Shown here piece after piece: positions 8,388-16,651 of a stretch of 33,836 nucleotides of DNA. The stretch is from positions 1 to 33,836 of the forward strand of contig JAIXPT010000429.1 of NCBI GenBank assembly GCA_027486095.1, written 5' to 3'. The position numbers and the translations under genes are program-made. Below the pieces are notes generated by a model. The model did no database searches. It was not told where the DNA came from and saw only the letters and a list, made by a program, of their open reading frames with translations. The stretch comes from Planctomycetaceae bacterium. Its GTDB lineage: Bacteria > Planctomycetota > Planctomycetia > Pirellulales > UBA1268. Each line of letters opens with the position of its first letter. Position 1 is the first letter of the stretch.

Positions 8388-9229
8388 AACGCGCGGTCGT
8401 GCTCGCCCACTTCGACCGCGACGGCGTCGTCGATCCATGTGTCGTAGCCGCGGTGCAGGCGTATCGGCCGCTTGCAGACACGCTCTTGCTCGTGTCGGTG
8501 AGCGCCGGGAAGCTCCCCAGAGCGCTCGACGGCGTGGTAGACGGGTTTCTTCCGCGCGACAACGTGGGCTATGACTTCGGCAGCTGGCAGGCCGGCGTCC
8601 GCTGGCTCGGCGATCCACAGCGATACGACGAAATTCTCTTCGTCAACGACAGCGTCTACGGCCCGCTCTTCGATCTCCGCCCCGCGCTCGAGGACCCACG
8701 GGGCCGGGCCTTCGATCTCTGGGGCATGGTGATGTCGGCGGAACGTGAGCCGCATGTGCAGTCGTGGTGCTTCGCGATGCGCCGGCCGATTCTCGAGTCG
8801 CCGGCGTTCACGGCATTCTGGGAGTCGGTAGCACCACAGCCGACCAAGGAAGACGTCGTCAACCGCTACGAAGTGGGCATGTCGCAGTTTTTCAAGGCGG
8901 CCGGATTTCAGGCGGGCGCGGTCATCGACAGCCGCGACGAGCCGCCCCCGACGATCCGCGAGATGCTCCACGCGGCTGCCGGCCTCGGGCCGCTCGGCCT
9001 CCTGCGACACATCCGCCAGCTGCGGCGCCGGGGGCCTCCCTACAACCCGAGCGAACTGCTCTGGCGCCGCCTCTGGCAGGCGGGCGTGCCGTTTCTCAAG
9101 GCGGGTATCTTTTCCCGCAATCAGTACGCCATCGATCCGCGGCAAGTGCTCGCCGACCTCGGCTCCCTCGCGCCCGCATGGGGCGATCTCGTCATGCGGC
9201 ACCAGGCGCGTCGTGCCACTGGCAACTGA
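8384..9229 (+). CDS. Rhamnan synthesis protein F (RgpF) family protein
   Basis: A 281-aa member of the RgpF family, whose founding member acts in rhamnose-glucose polysaccharide assembly in streptococci. Diagnostic segments are VLAHFDRDG at the N-terminus, NVGYDFGSWQAG, and YDEILFVNDSVYGPL, followed by WGMVMS and WCFAMRR. The real start is ATG 8384, which overlaps the preceding GT2 stop; the ORF-track start at 8129 lies within that gene. The dTDP-rhamnose genes elsewhere in the window fit a rhamnosyl transfer role (inference). The C-terminus (about residues 200-281) holds a basic region and a hydrophobic helix that could contact the membrane. Confidence 0.85.
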   Translation: MKRAVVLAHFDRDGVVDPCVVAAVQAYRPLADTLLLVSVSAGKLPRALDGVVDGFLPRDNVGYDFGSWQAGVRWLGDPQRYDEILFVNDSVYGPLFDLRPALEDPRGRAFDLWGMVMSAEREPHVQSWCFAMRRPILESPAFTAFWESVAPQPTKEDVVNRYEVGMSQFFKAAGFQAGAVIDSRDEPPPTIREMLHAAAGLGPLGLLRHIRQLRRRGPPYNPSELLWRRLWQAGVPFLKAGIFSRNQYAIDPRQVLADLGSLAPAWGDLVMRHQARRATGN

Positions 9230-9298
9230 CCGGGCCTGAAAAACCACTCGACGGCGGCCTTGCCGATTTTCCCGAGCGAGGCATACGCTGCCTGGCTT

Positions 9299-9961
9299 AT
9301 GGAATCCCTCAATGATCTGGGCGCCGAATACGAGCAGCGGTTTGCCGCTCTCGCACCCTATCGTGAGGCCGTCTGGCAGGTGCTCGTCAGCGATTGCTTC
9401 CAGCGCTATGTGCGGCCAAACGCAGTGCTGCTCGATCTCGGCGCGGGCTGGGGTGAATTCATCCGGCATGCCCAAGCTGGCCGAAAACTCGCGATGGATC
9501 TGAACCCCGATATGCCCAAGCACGTCGGGCCGGGCGTGGAGATTCTGCAGCAGAATTGCTCACACCGTTGGCCGCTCGCAGATGGCGAGCTCGATGTCGT
9601 CTTCACGAGTAACTTCTTCGAGCACCTGCCCGACAAGGACTCGCTGCGTCGGACGCTCCAAGAAGCCCATCGCTGTTTGAAGTCGGGAGGACGGATCATC
9701 TGCTTGGGGCCGAATATCCGTGTGGTGCAGGGCGCCTACTGGGATTTTTGGGACCACTTTCTGCCGCTCACAGACCGCTCCCTCGGCGAAGGCTTGCGGC
9801 TGTGCGGCTTCGCGATCGAGCGGGTCGAGCCCCGGTTCCTTCCCTATTCGATGTCGCAAGGATGGACACCGCCGATCGCGTTCTTGCGTCTCTATCTGCG
9901 GGTGCCACTGCTGTGGCGCCTGTTCGGCAAGCAATTTCTCGTCGTCGCGCGAAAACCCTGA
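9299..9961 (+). CDS. SAM-dependent class I methyltransferase
   Basis: A 220-aa Methyltransf_11-like protein. Motif I is LLDLGAGWGEF, the acidic second strand is AMDLNPDMP, and the core continues with LDVVFTSNFFEHLPD and a post-motif helix ending LKSGGRIICLGPN. Such enzymes in glycan loci usually methylate a sugar hydroxyl or carboxyl, but the acceptor is not evident. ATG 9299 is chosen over the TTG at 9260; neither has a strong ribosome site. It closes the plus-strand run, 69 bases after the RgpF-like gene, and converges on the DPM1-like gene with only 17 bases between the two stops. Confidence 0.8.
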   Translation: MESLNDLGAEYEQRFAALAPYREAVWQVLVSDCFQRYVRPNAVLLDLGAGWGEFIRHAQAGRKLAMDLNPDMPKHVGPGVEILQQNCSHRWPLADGELDVVFTSNFFEHLPDKDSLRRTLQEAHRCLKSGGRIICLGPNIRVVQGAYWDFWDHFLPLTDRSLGEGLRLCGFAIERVEPRFLPYSMSQGWTPPIAFLRLYLRVPLLWRLFGKQFLVVARKP

Positions 9962-9978
9962 TTCGACTGTGCTGCGAA

Positions 9979-10863
9979 TCAAGCCGCAGCGGCAGGCTTC
10001 TTGTCGATCGCCGGGGTCACCGGCTTCCGATAATCACCCCGACTGAAGTATTTCTCGAGCCAGACGTAGGCCACGATGAAGAAATAGCGACTTCCCATCT
10101 CGCGAATCTTGAGCTTGGCGACGCCGGTGCGGCGGTTGCGCCAGGTGATCGGAATCACCGTCCACGAATAGCCGCGCACCAGCGCCTTGAGGGGCAGCTC
10201 CACGGTGATGTTGAAGTGCGGCGAGAGGAAAGGGCGGCAGCCGTCGATGACCTCCCGCCGGTAGGCCTTGAAGGCGTTCGTCGTGTCGTTGAGCCCGATC
10301 CCGAAGAGCACGCGGACAAACCAGTTGGCCAGCCTGTTCACCAGGTATTTCACACGTGGGTAGTCGATCACGCCGCCACCCTTCATGAAGCGGCTGCCAA
10401 ACACGCAGTCGTGCCCTTCTTGCAGTACCTTCCAGTAGCGAACCACGTCACGGCAGTCGTCGCTTTCATCGGCCATCATGATCACGACGGCATCGCCTGT
10501 GAACGTGTCGAGCCCGCGTTGGATCGCCCTCCCGAAGCCGTGCGGACCCGGGCTCCGCACCGGCACGAGGGCCGGGATGCGCGCAGCCGTAGCCTGGAGA
10601 ATCGCCGGCGTCGCGTCGGTGCTCCCGTCGTCCACCACGACGATCTCGTGCCGGATGCCGTGCAGGGTGAGTTCGAGATGCAGATGCTCCACCGTCGATG
10701 CGATGCAGCCGGCCTCGTCGCGGGCCGGGATCACCACCGACAGCGTTTCGAGCCGCCGGCCGCCGCTCTCGGTGAGCGGGATCACGTCCCGCGCATCGGC
10801 GGGACGGAGCCCATCGGCATCATCCGGCGGTGCTATCGAGCCAGTCTGGGTTGTTTTCGGCAT
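9979..10863 (-). CDS. DPM1-like family 2 glycosyltransferase (polyprenyl-phosphate sugar type)
   Basis: A 294-aa GT2 resembling dolichyl/undecaprenyl-phosphate mannose synthases. SVVIPARDEAG opens the domain, IVVVDDGSTDAT is the nucleotide site, and MMADESDD takes the place of the usual ADLQHPP. This is followed by GSRFMKGGG and YLVNRLANWFVRVLFGIGLNDTTNAFKAYRR. No C-terminal transmembrane pair is present. Such enzymes charge a lipid-phosphate carrier used by GT-C membrane transferases; one GT-C-like protein lies four genes upstream in the same run. ATG 10863 is preferred, with GAGGAG ten bases upstream. It overlaps the end of the epimerase gene by 44 bases in another frame. The ORF-track start at 11073 is inside that gene. 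Confidence 0.83.
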   Translation of the reverse strand: MPKTTQTGSIAPPDDADGLRPADARDVIPLTESGGRRLETLSVVIPARDEAGCIASTVEHLHLELTLHGIRHEIVVVDDGSTDATPAILQATAARIPALVPVRSPGPHGFGRAIQRGLDTFTGDAVVIMMADESDDCRDVVRYWKVLQEGHDCVFGSRFMKGGGVIDYPRVKYLVNRLANWFVRVLFGIGLNDTTNAFKAYRREVIDGCRPFLSPHFNITVELPLKALVRGYSWTVIPITWRNRRTGVAKLKIREMGSRYFFIVAYVWLEKYFSRGDYRKPVTPAIDKKPAAAA

Positions 10864-11899
10864 GGCAGGCGATCTCCTCGAAGATTGAGTGGGCGTCGTA
10901 TTCGGGACTCCAGTCATGAAGCGACTTCGCCCGGGTGTGGTCCAACACGACCCACGGCACATCGTAGGGCCGCTCTTCCGACGATGCGGCAACGGCATGG
11001 CCTCCGAGTCGCTCCCTGCACCAGGCCGAAAGTTCGGCGAGAGACATCGCCGACGCCGCACCCCCGGAAACATTGAGCACCGCCCGGCTCGCCCCGGTCG
11101 CCGAACGCATCTGCAGGATCAAGAGCCTGGCGAGATCTCGCGGGTGCAGGCAATCGCGCACCTGCAGGCCACGGCCGCCGAAGCCGATATACCGCAGCGG
11201 ACGGCGGCGGGCCCAGGAATGAATCCACCAGGAGAAGATTCCCTGGTCGGCCCGCCCGAATTGCCCTGCACCGGCAAGCACACCGCAGCGGTCTACGATC
11301 ACGGGAATCCCCGCGGTGTCGGCATACTCGAGCGCCAGCGCCTCGGATGCGAGTTTCGTGGCCCCGTAAAGCGACACCGGTGCCGCCGTGGAGAACTCCT
11401 CGCGAATTCCCCGCGGGCCGACCCCCGGCGGCATCGCGGCCGTCGTGTCGGGCACGAACCTGCTCTCCCGCTCGGCGAGCGGCACCGTAGCCATGCCCGT
11501 GATCGAGTAGACGCGGCTCGTGCTCAGGATGAGGATTCCGGCACGGCGCCGGGCGGCCGCTTCCAGCAGATTCACCGTGCCGAGCAGGTTGTGCTCGAGG
11601 AGCTGCCGGGCGGTCACGCCGCGGCCGGGCATCGCGGCCGTTCCGGCCAGCACGCTCGGCTCGGCTGCCGCATCGATCAGCCAGTCGCAGTCACCAAGTG
11701 CGTCTACGTCGGACTGGCAACGCACGTCGCCATGCACCACGGCGACGCCCCGGCGGCGGAGCTCCAGACGGTTTTGCTCGGCGCCGGCGCGGCGCAGATT
11801 ATCGAAAGCCACGATATCGGCGTCTGGCAGATGCTCTCGAATCTCACGGCAGATCGCATTGCCGACAAAGCCGCAGCCTCCGGTGACGATGAAGCGCAT
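10820..11899 (-). CDS. NAD-dependent sugar epimerase/dehydratase (extended SDR)
   Basis: A 359-aa extended short-chain dehydrogenase/reductase acting on a nucleotide sugar. The N-terminus has the Rossmann motif VTGGCGFVG. The catalytic serine is in ILSTSRVYSI and the YxxxK pair is YGATK. The C-terminal substrate region includes VRDCLHPRDLARLLILQM and VLNVSGG. HNLLGTVNLLEAA and the STSRVYS segment resemble CDP-tyvelose/CDP-paratose epimerase relatives, but the specificity cannot be fixed. Its ATG shares one base with the stop of the upstream epimerase (TGATG), so the two SDRs are probably co-translated and may act in sequence. Confidence 0.83.
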   Translation of the reverse strand: MRFIVTGGCGFVGNAICREIREHLPDADIVAFDNLRRAGAEQNRLELRRRGVAVVHGDVRCQSDVDALGDCDWLIDAAAEPSVLAGTAAMPGRGVTARQLLEHNLLGTVNLLEAAARRRAGILILSTSRVYSITGMATVPLAERESRFVPDTTAAMPPGVGPRGIREEFSTAAPVSLYGATKLASEALALEYADTAGIPVIVDRCGVLAGAGQFGRADQGIFSWWIHSWARRRPLRYIGFGGRGLQVRDCLHPRDLARLLILQMRSATGASRAVLNVSGGAASAMSLAELSAWCRERLGGHAVAASSEERPYDVPWVVLDHTRAKSLHDWSPEYDAHSIFEEIACHAENNPDWLDSTAG

Positions 11900-12981
11900 C
11901 AGGCCGCCTTCCTGGCATCATCGGCGTCGCGGCCGGCTCGCTGCCACGCATCGACGATCTGGTCGAGGGTTTGCCCGAGCGAAATCTCCGGCATCCATCC
12001 CGGATAATCGGCCTGCATCCGCCGCAGATCGGAGTAGTAGCAGATGTGGTCGCCTTCGCGGGCCTTGTCGTCGTAGACCCAGCGCATGGCCCGGCCGCTG
12101 CGGGCGGCGACGAACTCGAAGGCTTCGAGAATCGAGCAACTGTTCGCCTTGCCGCCCCCGATGTTGTAGACGGCGGCAGGCCGCGGCGCGGCCACAAACC
12201 GGGCGATGAATCGGGCCACGTCTTCGGCGTGGATGTTGTCGCGCACCTGCTTGCCCTTGTAGCCGAAGATACGATATTCCCGTCCCTCGAGATTGCACTT
12301 CACGAGATAGCTCAGGAAGCCGTGCAGCTCGACACCCGAGTGCGCCGGGCCCGTCAGGCAGCCACCCCGTAGGCAGCAGGTGGGCATCCCGAAATAGCGG
12401 CCATACTCCTGCACCATCACGTCGGCGGCCACTTTCGAAGCCCCGAACAGCGAATGCTTGCTGGCGTCGATCCGGAATGTCTCGGGAATGCCCGCGGCAA
12501 AGGTCGTGTCGGCGTAGTCCCAGCGGGTGGCACATTCCGCGAGTGGAATCTCGTTCGGGGCATCGCCATAGACCTTGTTGGTGCTCATGTGGACGAACGG
12601 CGACTCGGGCACCGCCCGGCGGGCCGCCTCGAGCATGTTGAGCGTGCCCACGGCATTGGTGTCGAAATCGTCGAAGGGAATGGCCGCCGCCCGGTCGTGC
12701 GACGGCTGCGCGGCCGTGTGCACGATCGCATCCGGCCGGAGTTCGGCGACGAGCCTGAGAATCCCGTCGCGGTCGCGAAGGTCGAGTTCGTGGTGCCTGA
12801 ATGACCGCAGCGTGGCTGCGAGGCGATGCTGGTTCCACCGTGTGTCACCGGCCGGGCCGAAGAATACGGCGCGCTGATTGTTGTCGATGCCGTGCACCCG
12901 CCAGCCGAGGTCGTCGAAATGGCGGGCCACCTCGCTCCCGATCAGACCGGACGAACCCGACACCAGAATCGTGCGCACCAT
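11899..12981 (-). CDS. CDP-paratose 2-epimerase-like SDR
   Basis: A 360-aa extended [16 protein letters not shown] binds NAD; the catalytic region is [16 protein letters not shown] followed by [21 protein letters not shown], where the usual YxxxK tyrosine is replaced by Phe (FGASK). The segments [19 protein letters not shown] and [16 protein letters not shown] are highly characteristic of the group annotated as CDP-paratose 2-epimerase (tyvelose route). Whether it makes CDP-tyvelose is doubtful because no CDP-glucose pathway genes (rfbF, rfbG, rfbS) are in the window. ATG 12981 has GGAG six bases upstream; the ORF-track start at 13014 is a TTG with less support. Its stop overlaps the start of the next SDR. 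Confidence 0.82.
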   Translation of the reverse strand: MVRTILVSGSSGLIGSEVARHFDDLGWRVHGIDNNQRAVFFGPAGDTRWNQHRLAATLRSFRHHELDLRDRDGILRLVAELRPDAIVHTAAQPSHDRAAAIPFDDFDTNAVGTLNMLEAARRAVPESPFVHMSTNKVYGDAPNEIPLAECATRWDYADTTFAAGIPETFRIDASKHSLFGASKVAADVMVQEYGRYFGMPTCCLRGGCLTGPAHSGVELHGFLSYLVKCNLEGREYRIFGYKGKQVRDNIHAEDVARFIARFVAAPRPAAVYNIGGGKANSCSILEAFEFVAARSGRAMRWVYDDKAREGDHICYYSDLRRMQADYPGWMPEISLGQTLDQIVDAWQRAGRDADDARKAA

Positions 12982-13038
12982 GCTTTGCTCCGCTCCGCTG
13001 AAAGGGCCTGCCAAGGGCGGCTCCGTAGGCCGCCTACC

Positions 13039-14907
13039 TCATACGGAGGGGGAATAGCTGCCTGGCTCCGCCAGGGCAAGGCTGGCTAATGTCGCACCCG
13101 CCACGGCCACGACCGCTCCGATCACCACGAACACGTACCAGCGGGAGAGGAGACGATCGACGCGGTCATCCCATCTTCCGACCGCGACGGGGCTTCCCAC
13201 CGCGACCCATGCGTCGGGGTTCGTGTCTACGACATGCACCGTGAAGGGGCTGCCGCGCACCTTGGCAATGGCGATGCGCCAGCCGTCAGTTCCATGACCA
13301 ACGGCGTGCAGCGGCCGGCGCATGCCATTCTGTTCGATTTCGATGCTGATGCCCGGGGCGTCGTGCTTTCCGGCTATCGGAATCTCGACGCAATAGCCCC
13401 GATGGGCCTCCGGAAACATGACCGCAAACGTCGTGTTTTGGGGCATCTCTGCGACGTCGAAGGTACCCCACGCGGGCGCCAACGGCGCGGGTACCTCCGG
13501 ACCATGACCTGCAAGAATGCCGGCATCGCCCGGCGCACGCCCCGCGATCGTTCCTGCCATCGGAGCGCCGATGTTTCGTGGAAGAATCGCTCTCACAACC
13601 GGACGATCGAGAATGGCCGCCAGCTTCTCCGGCCACGGATAGGGAACATGAAGATGCGGCTTGTCGGTCAAGTGGCTGACATCGCCCGTATACACATAGT
13701 TCTTGGTATTGACCTCCTGGGCCAGAGCCGTCGCACGACGATGCTCGAGTTCCCCGGGGCACCGTTTGTGAGCGCTCACACCAAGGCTGCCGAGCACGAT
13801 CCCCACCCACGCGGTGGCGGCAGCCATTGCCCAGCGGGTCCGCGGGCACTCGGCCTGAGCCAGGCAAAGCAGGCAGGCAAAATTCGCGAGCACGTCCACC
13901 GCGAGCATGTCCATGTAGCGAGACGGCACAAAGCCGACGGCCCGACTGTGCGCCATGGTCATACTCTGACCGACGCTCCATACGGCGAGCGTGAACAGAA
14001 ACCAGCGTCGATCGTTCACCGCGGGCTTCGTGCGCAGGATCCATATCGAGAAGAAGACAGCGGGCGCATTGCGCAGCAAGGATCCAAGAATGGTGGCCTT
14101 GATCGGCCATGCCGAGTAGCCGTCGAAGGAGTCGAGAAACTGGAGGAGCGTCGTTGCCTGCAACGTGTTATGCCTTTCAATCCTTGGCGTGCATACGACG
14201 CTCACGACGAACAACACCCCGAGCGCCATGAACGACGCCAGTTCCCGCCTGCTTGTGCGGATTCCAAGCCAACGCTGGAGAACGCCTACCGCCGCCACAG
14301 CGGCCAGCACGAGCCCCCCACTGGCAGCGCAAAAAAAGGCCCCGCAGGCGAGTCCGACGCCCCCCCACCACCGCAGCGAAAACGGGTCGGCCCGGCTGAC
14401 GAGCCAGATTGCCCCGACGCTCGCGGGAAGGAAGAGATAAAAACATGACTGAAATCCGGCGAGCGTGTTTTCCCAGCCATACGGCACAGCACCGAGCACG
14501 AGGCTAAAGCCCGCGATCGGCCACACAAACCGCTCGCCCACGACCTTGAGCAACAACCAGGCATAAAAACCGATGAAGCCCACATGCAAGGCGGCATTGA
14601 CCACCATCTGGAGGAGCGGGTTCCAGATCCCGTTTCCGTACAAAAGGCTCAGCGCGAGCAACCGCGGACAGAGAATCCGGTGCTCATTGTGTGCTGTAAA
14701 AAAGTTGTCCCAGCCAAGCTGATGCCCGAGAAACGCTCCGTAGAGCTGCGTTTCGCTGTCCCACTGGTCCCAGTAGGGGGTCGCGTTCCCATAGGTGCCG
14801 ATCACCAGCAGCTTGATGCCGAAGAGGATCGTGGCGACCGATGACAGGGCGATCAGCGAAACATACTGCTGGATGCTGAAGACCGTCGATCCTCCGCCAG
14901 TTTTCAT
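13039..14907 (-). CDS. Polytopic membrane protein, GT-C-like, uncharacterised
   Basis: A 622-aa integral membrane protein. Residues 1 to about 390 hold roughly nine to eleven hydrophobic segments. After the first one comes a loop with YWDQWDSE and, further on, HNEHRILCPRLLAL, an acidic/His loop reminiscent of GT-C transferases that use lipid-phosphate sugars. A soluble extracytoplasmic domain (about 400-580) follows, and a final transmembrane helix (YVFVVIGAVVAVAGATLASLAL) ends the protein. ATG 14907 has GAGGA seven bases upstream. It sits in the same run as a DPM1-like enzyme that could supply its lipid-linked donor. I recognise no named family; a polymerase or modification (GtrS-like) role is also possible. 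Confidence 0.7.
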   Translation of the reverse strand: MKTGGGSTVFSIQQYVSLIALSSVATILFGIKLLVIGTYGNATPYWDQWDSETQLYGAFLGHQLGWDNFFTAHNEHRILCPRLLALSLLYGNGIWNPLLQMVVNAALHVGFIGFYAWLLLKVVGERFVWPIAGFSLVLGAVPYGWENTLAGFQSCFYLFLPASVGAIWLVSRADPFSLRWWGGVGLACGAFFCAASGGLVLAAVAAVGVLQRWLGIRTSRRELASFMALGVLFVVSVVCTPRIERHNTLQATTLLQFLDSFDGYSAWPIKATILGSLLRNAPAVFFSIWILRTKPAVNDRRWFLFTLAVWSVGQSMTMAHSRAVGFVPSRYMDMLAVDVLANFACLLCLAQAECPRTRWAMAAATAWVGIVLGSLGVSAHKRCPGELEHRRATALAQEVNTKNYVYTGDVSHLTDKPHLHVPYPWPEKLAAILDRPVVRAILPRNIGAPMAGTIAGRAPGDAGILAGHGPEVPAPLAPAWGTFDVAEMPQNTTFAVMFPEAHRGYCVEIPIAGKHDAPGISIEIEQNGMRRPLHAVGHGTDGWRIAIAKVRGSPFTVHVVDTNPDAWVAVGSPVAVGRWDDRVDRLLSRWYVFVVIGAVVAVAGATLASLALAEPGSYSPSV

Positions 14908-14934
14908 GAGTGATTCCTCACGGGGCCCATGCCG

Positions 14935-15789
14935 TCAGGAACTGCTGTCCATGGCGGCGTAAACCGCAAATGCCGGCCCATTCGGATGCTCCGGTGCCTC
15001 GAATGCCACGTCGCTGCGACGGTAGCCCAGGTGGCGGACATAGTCGATGATCGACTGTCGAGTCAGCCAGCGGCTTGTTGGTGCAGAGCCCCCGCAGAAT
15101 CCATTCCACTGGAGCGCCTCTTTGTACGATTGCTCGGCAAACTCATAGCCGAAGCCGTCGATGACACCCCGTTCGACAGGGCCAAACTTGTGCGCAATTG
15201 CAGGAGCGTTGCGGAGGATGCCCGCGTCGAAATAGTGGGTCCAGAGGAGCACGCGCGGCGCCATGCGCGGAAGCAGCCGCAGAAACGCCATCGGATCCTG
15301 GAGGTGGTAGAGGACGCCACTGGCGAAGACCATATCGAAGCCGCCAGCATCGTGTTCCATGAATGCCACGCCGTCGCCGAGGAGATAGCGCACCGCCTTC
15401 ATGCCCAGCACTTCCTTGACGCACAAACACTTCAAGAACGAACGCGTGTTTGCCTCGACGGCGACCACCTCGGCCGCGCCGGCCTGCTCGAGCATGTAGG
15501 AGTGCCCGCCCTCGAGCGGTCCGATTTCGAGAATCCGCTTGCCCGCAACGCCGCCCGCTTGCGCGACCGCCCATGTGACCCGTGCATCCTCGAAGAGCGC
15601 CGCATGCCCGGGGGAGGTTTGTAATGCGCTGCCCGCCGGCATCGCCGAGGACCACTCGCCCTGAAAGAGATCGAGCACGTGCTGTGGAGACGGCCGCTCC
15701 ATGCGGTAGGCGTCGAGGATGCCGACAGCGGCTTGAGCATGGCCGGCTGCGGAAACTGGAGCCTGGCGTTTTTTCCGGAATCGAAACAT
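14935..15789 (-). CDS. SAM-dependent methyltransferase
   Basis: A 284-aa class I methyltransferase. ILEIGPLEGGHSYMLEQAG is motif I, VVAVEANTRSF the second strand, and FDMVFASGVLYHLQDPMAFLRLL the acidic core strand and helix. These are followed by RVLLWTHYFD. The C-terminal region (WNGFCGGSAPTSRWLT) is typical of methyltransferases found in glycan clusters near family 2 glycosyltransferases. ATG 15789 is preferred because GAGAGGAG lies five bases upstream; the ORF-track GTG at 15804 is upstream of that site. It lies between another methyltransferase (43-base gap) and the membrane protein (27-base gap), so it is in the same transcript. Confidence 0.82.
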   Translation of the reverse strand: MFRFRKKRQAPVSAAGHAQAAVGILDAYRMERPSPQHVLDLFQGEWSSAMPAGSALQTSPGHAALFEDARVTWAVAQAGGVAGKRILEIGPLEGGHSYMLEQAGAAEVVAVEANTRSFLKCLCVKEVLGMKAVRYLLGDGVAFMEHDAGGFDMVFASGVLYHLQDPMAFLRLLPRMAPRVLLWTHYFDAGILRNAPAIAHKFGPVERGVIDGFGYEFAEQSYKEALQWNGFCGGSAPTSRWLTRQSIIDYVRHLGYRRSDVAFEAPEHPNGPAFAVYAAMDSSS

Positions 15790-15832
15790 CGCGGCTCCTC
15801 TCACTGGCGGGACGATTCCTGGAGCGCATCGA

Positions 15833-16651
15833 CTACGCGACGGATCTTTTCGGCGTGGCCGGCTTCCGCAGAGTCACGAAGAACTCATGCCCGCGAGTGT
15901 CGTGAAAGCGGTGTTCCTCGAGCCCGATCAGGCGAAGGTCCCGCAAGTCGCGCACGATGCCGCGAAATGAATCGGGTGTGAACACCCACTCGTGCAGGTC
16001 GTAATAGTGGCCTTCTTGCACACGCGCCATCGCCTGCAGGGCGTCTGCAAGCCCGTGCACCGTCTCGAGATCACCCGTGTGCCCATCGCCCCAGGCGATC
16101 TGACCACCCTTGCGACAGACCTTCAGGAAATATTCGGCCGCCGTACCGGCAGAGTGGTTGGTGGACTTCGCCAGCGCGACATCGATGACCCGGCCAAGGG
16201 CCGTATTTTCCCGACGGCAGTCGAAGCAATAACGCTTGTCGGGAACCGCGAGCGATAACAGACCACCTGGCACGAGGATTCGGTCGCAAGAATTGAGGAA
16301 TCCCACGAGGTCCGGCACGTGCTCGATGACATGGCTCGCGATGATCCAGGCGAATCGGTCGGCCCCGATCAGGTCTTCGAGCGGCTGACCGCTCCACACG
16401 TAGTCAACTTCCTCGATGGCGGTCACATCAACGCCATGATCGGCGTATTTTTCCCGGAGCCCAGCAGCATCGAGATGGTCGAGCACGCGAACGTCGAATC
16501 CATCGCGTTTCGCCGCTATCGGGCAGTGGCTGGGTCCGATCTCGAGTCCCAAGGATTGTTTGTCGATGTCGGTGAGGAGAATCTGCTCGCGGGGCACGCG
16601 GCGGTCGTTGGGCTTCGGCGGCTGGTGAGTCCGCTTGCGAAATAGCTTCAT
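15833..16651 (-). CDS. SAM-dependent methyltransferase, AVPDKR subtype
   Basis: A 272-aa methyltransferase. LGLEIGPSHCPIAAKRDGFDVRVLDHL is motif I and the second strand. IIASHVIEHVPDLVGFLNSC is the core, and LSLAVPDKRYCFDCRR is a signature shared with the gene at 21667-22632. That pair therefore looks paralogous. The late segment DLHEWVFTPDSFRGIV also has a counterpart in the paralogue (HCWAFTPESFELLL). GAGAGG lies six bases upstream of the ATG, and the ATG overlaps the stop of the upstream double-GT2 gene by four bases. Acceptor unknown; probably a sugar in the locus product (inference). Confidence 0.83.
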   Translation of the reverse strand: MKLFRKRTHQPPKPNDRRVPREQILLTDIDKQSLGLEIGPSHCPIAAKRDGFDVRVLDHLDAAGLREKYADHGVDVTAIEEVDYVWSGQPLEDLIGADRFAWIIASHVIEHVPDLVGFLNSCDRILVPGGLLSLAVPDKRYCFDCRRENTALGRVIDVALAKSTNHSAGTAAEYFLKVCRKGGQIAWGDGHTGDLETVHGLADALQAMARVQEGHYYDLHEWVFTPDSFRGIVRDLRDLRLIGLEEHRFHDTRGHEFFVTLRKPATPKRSVA

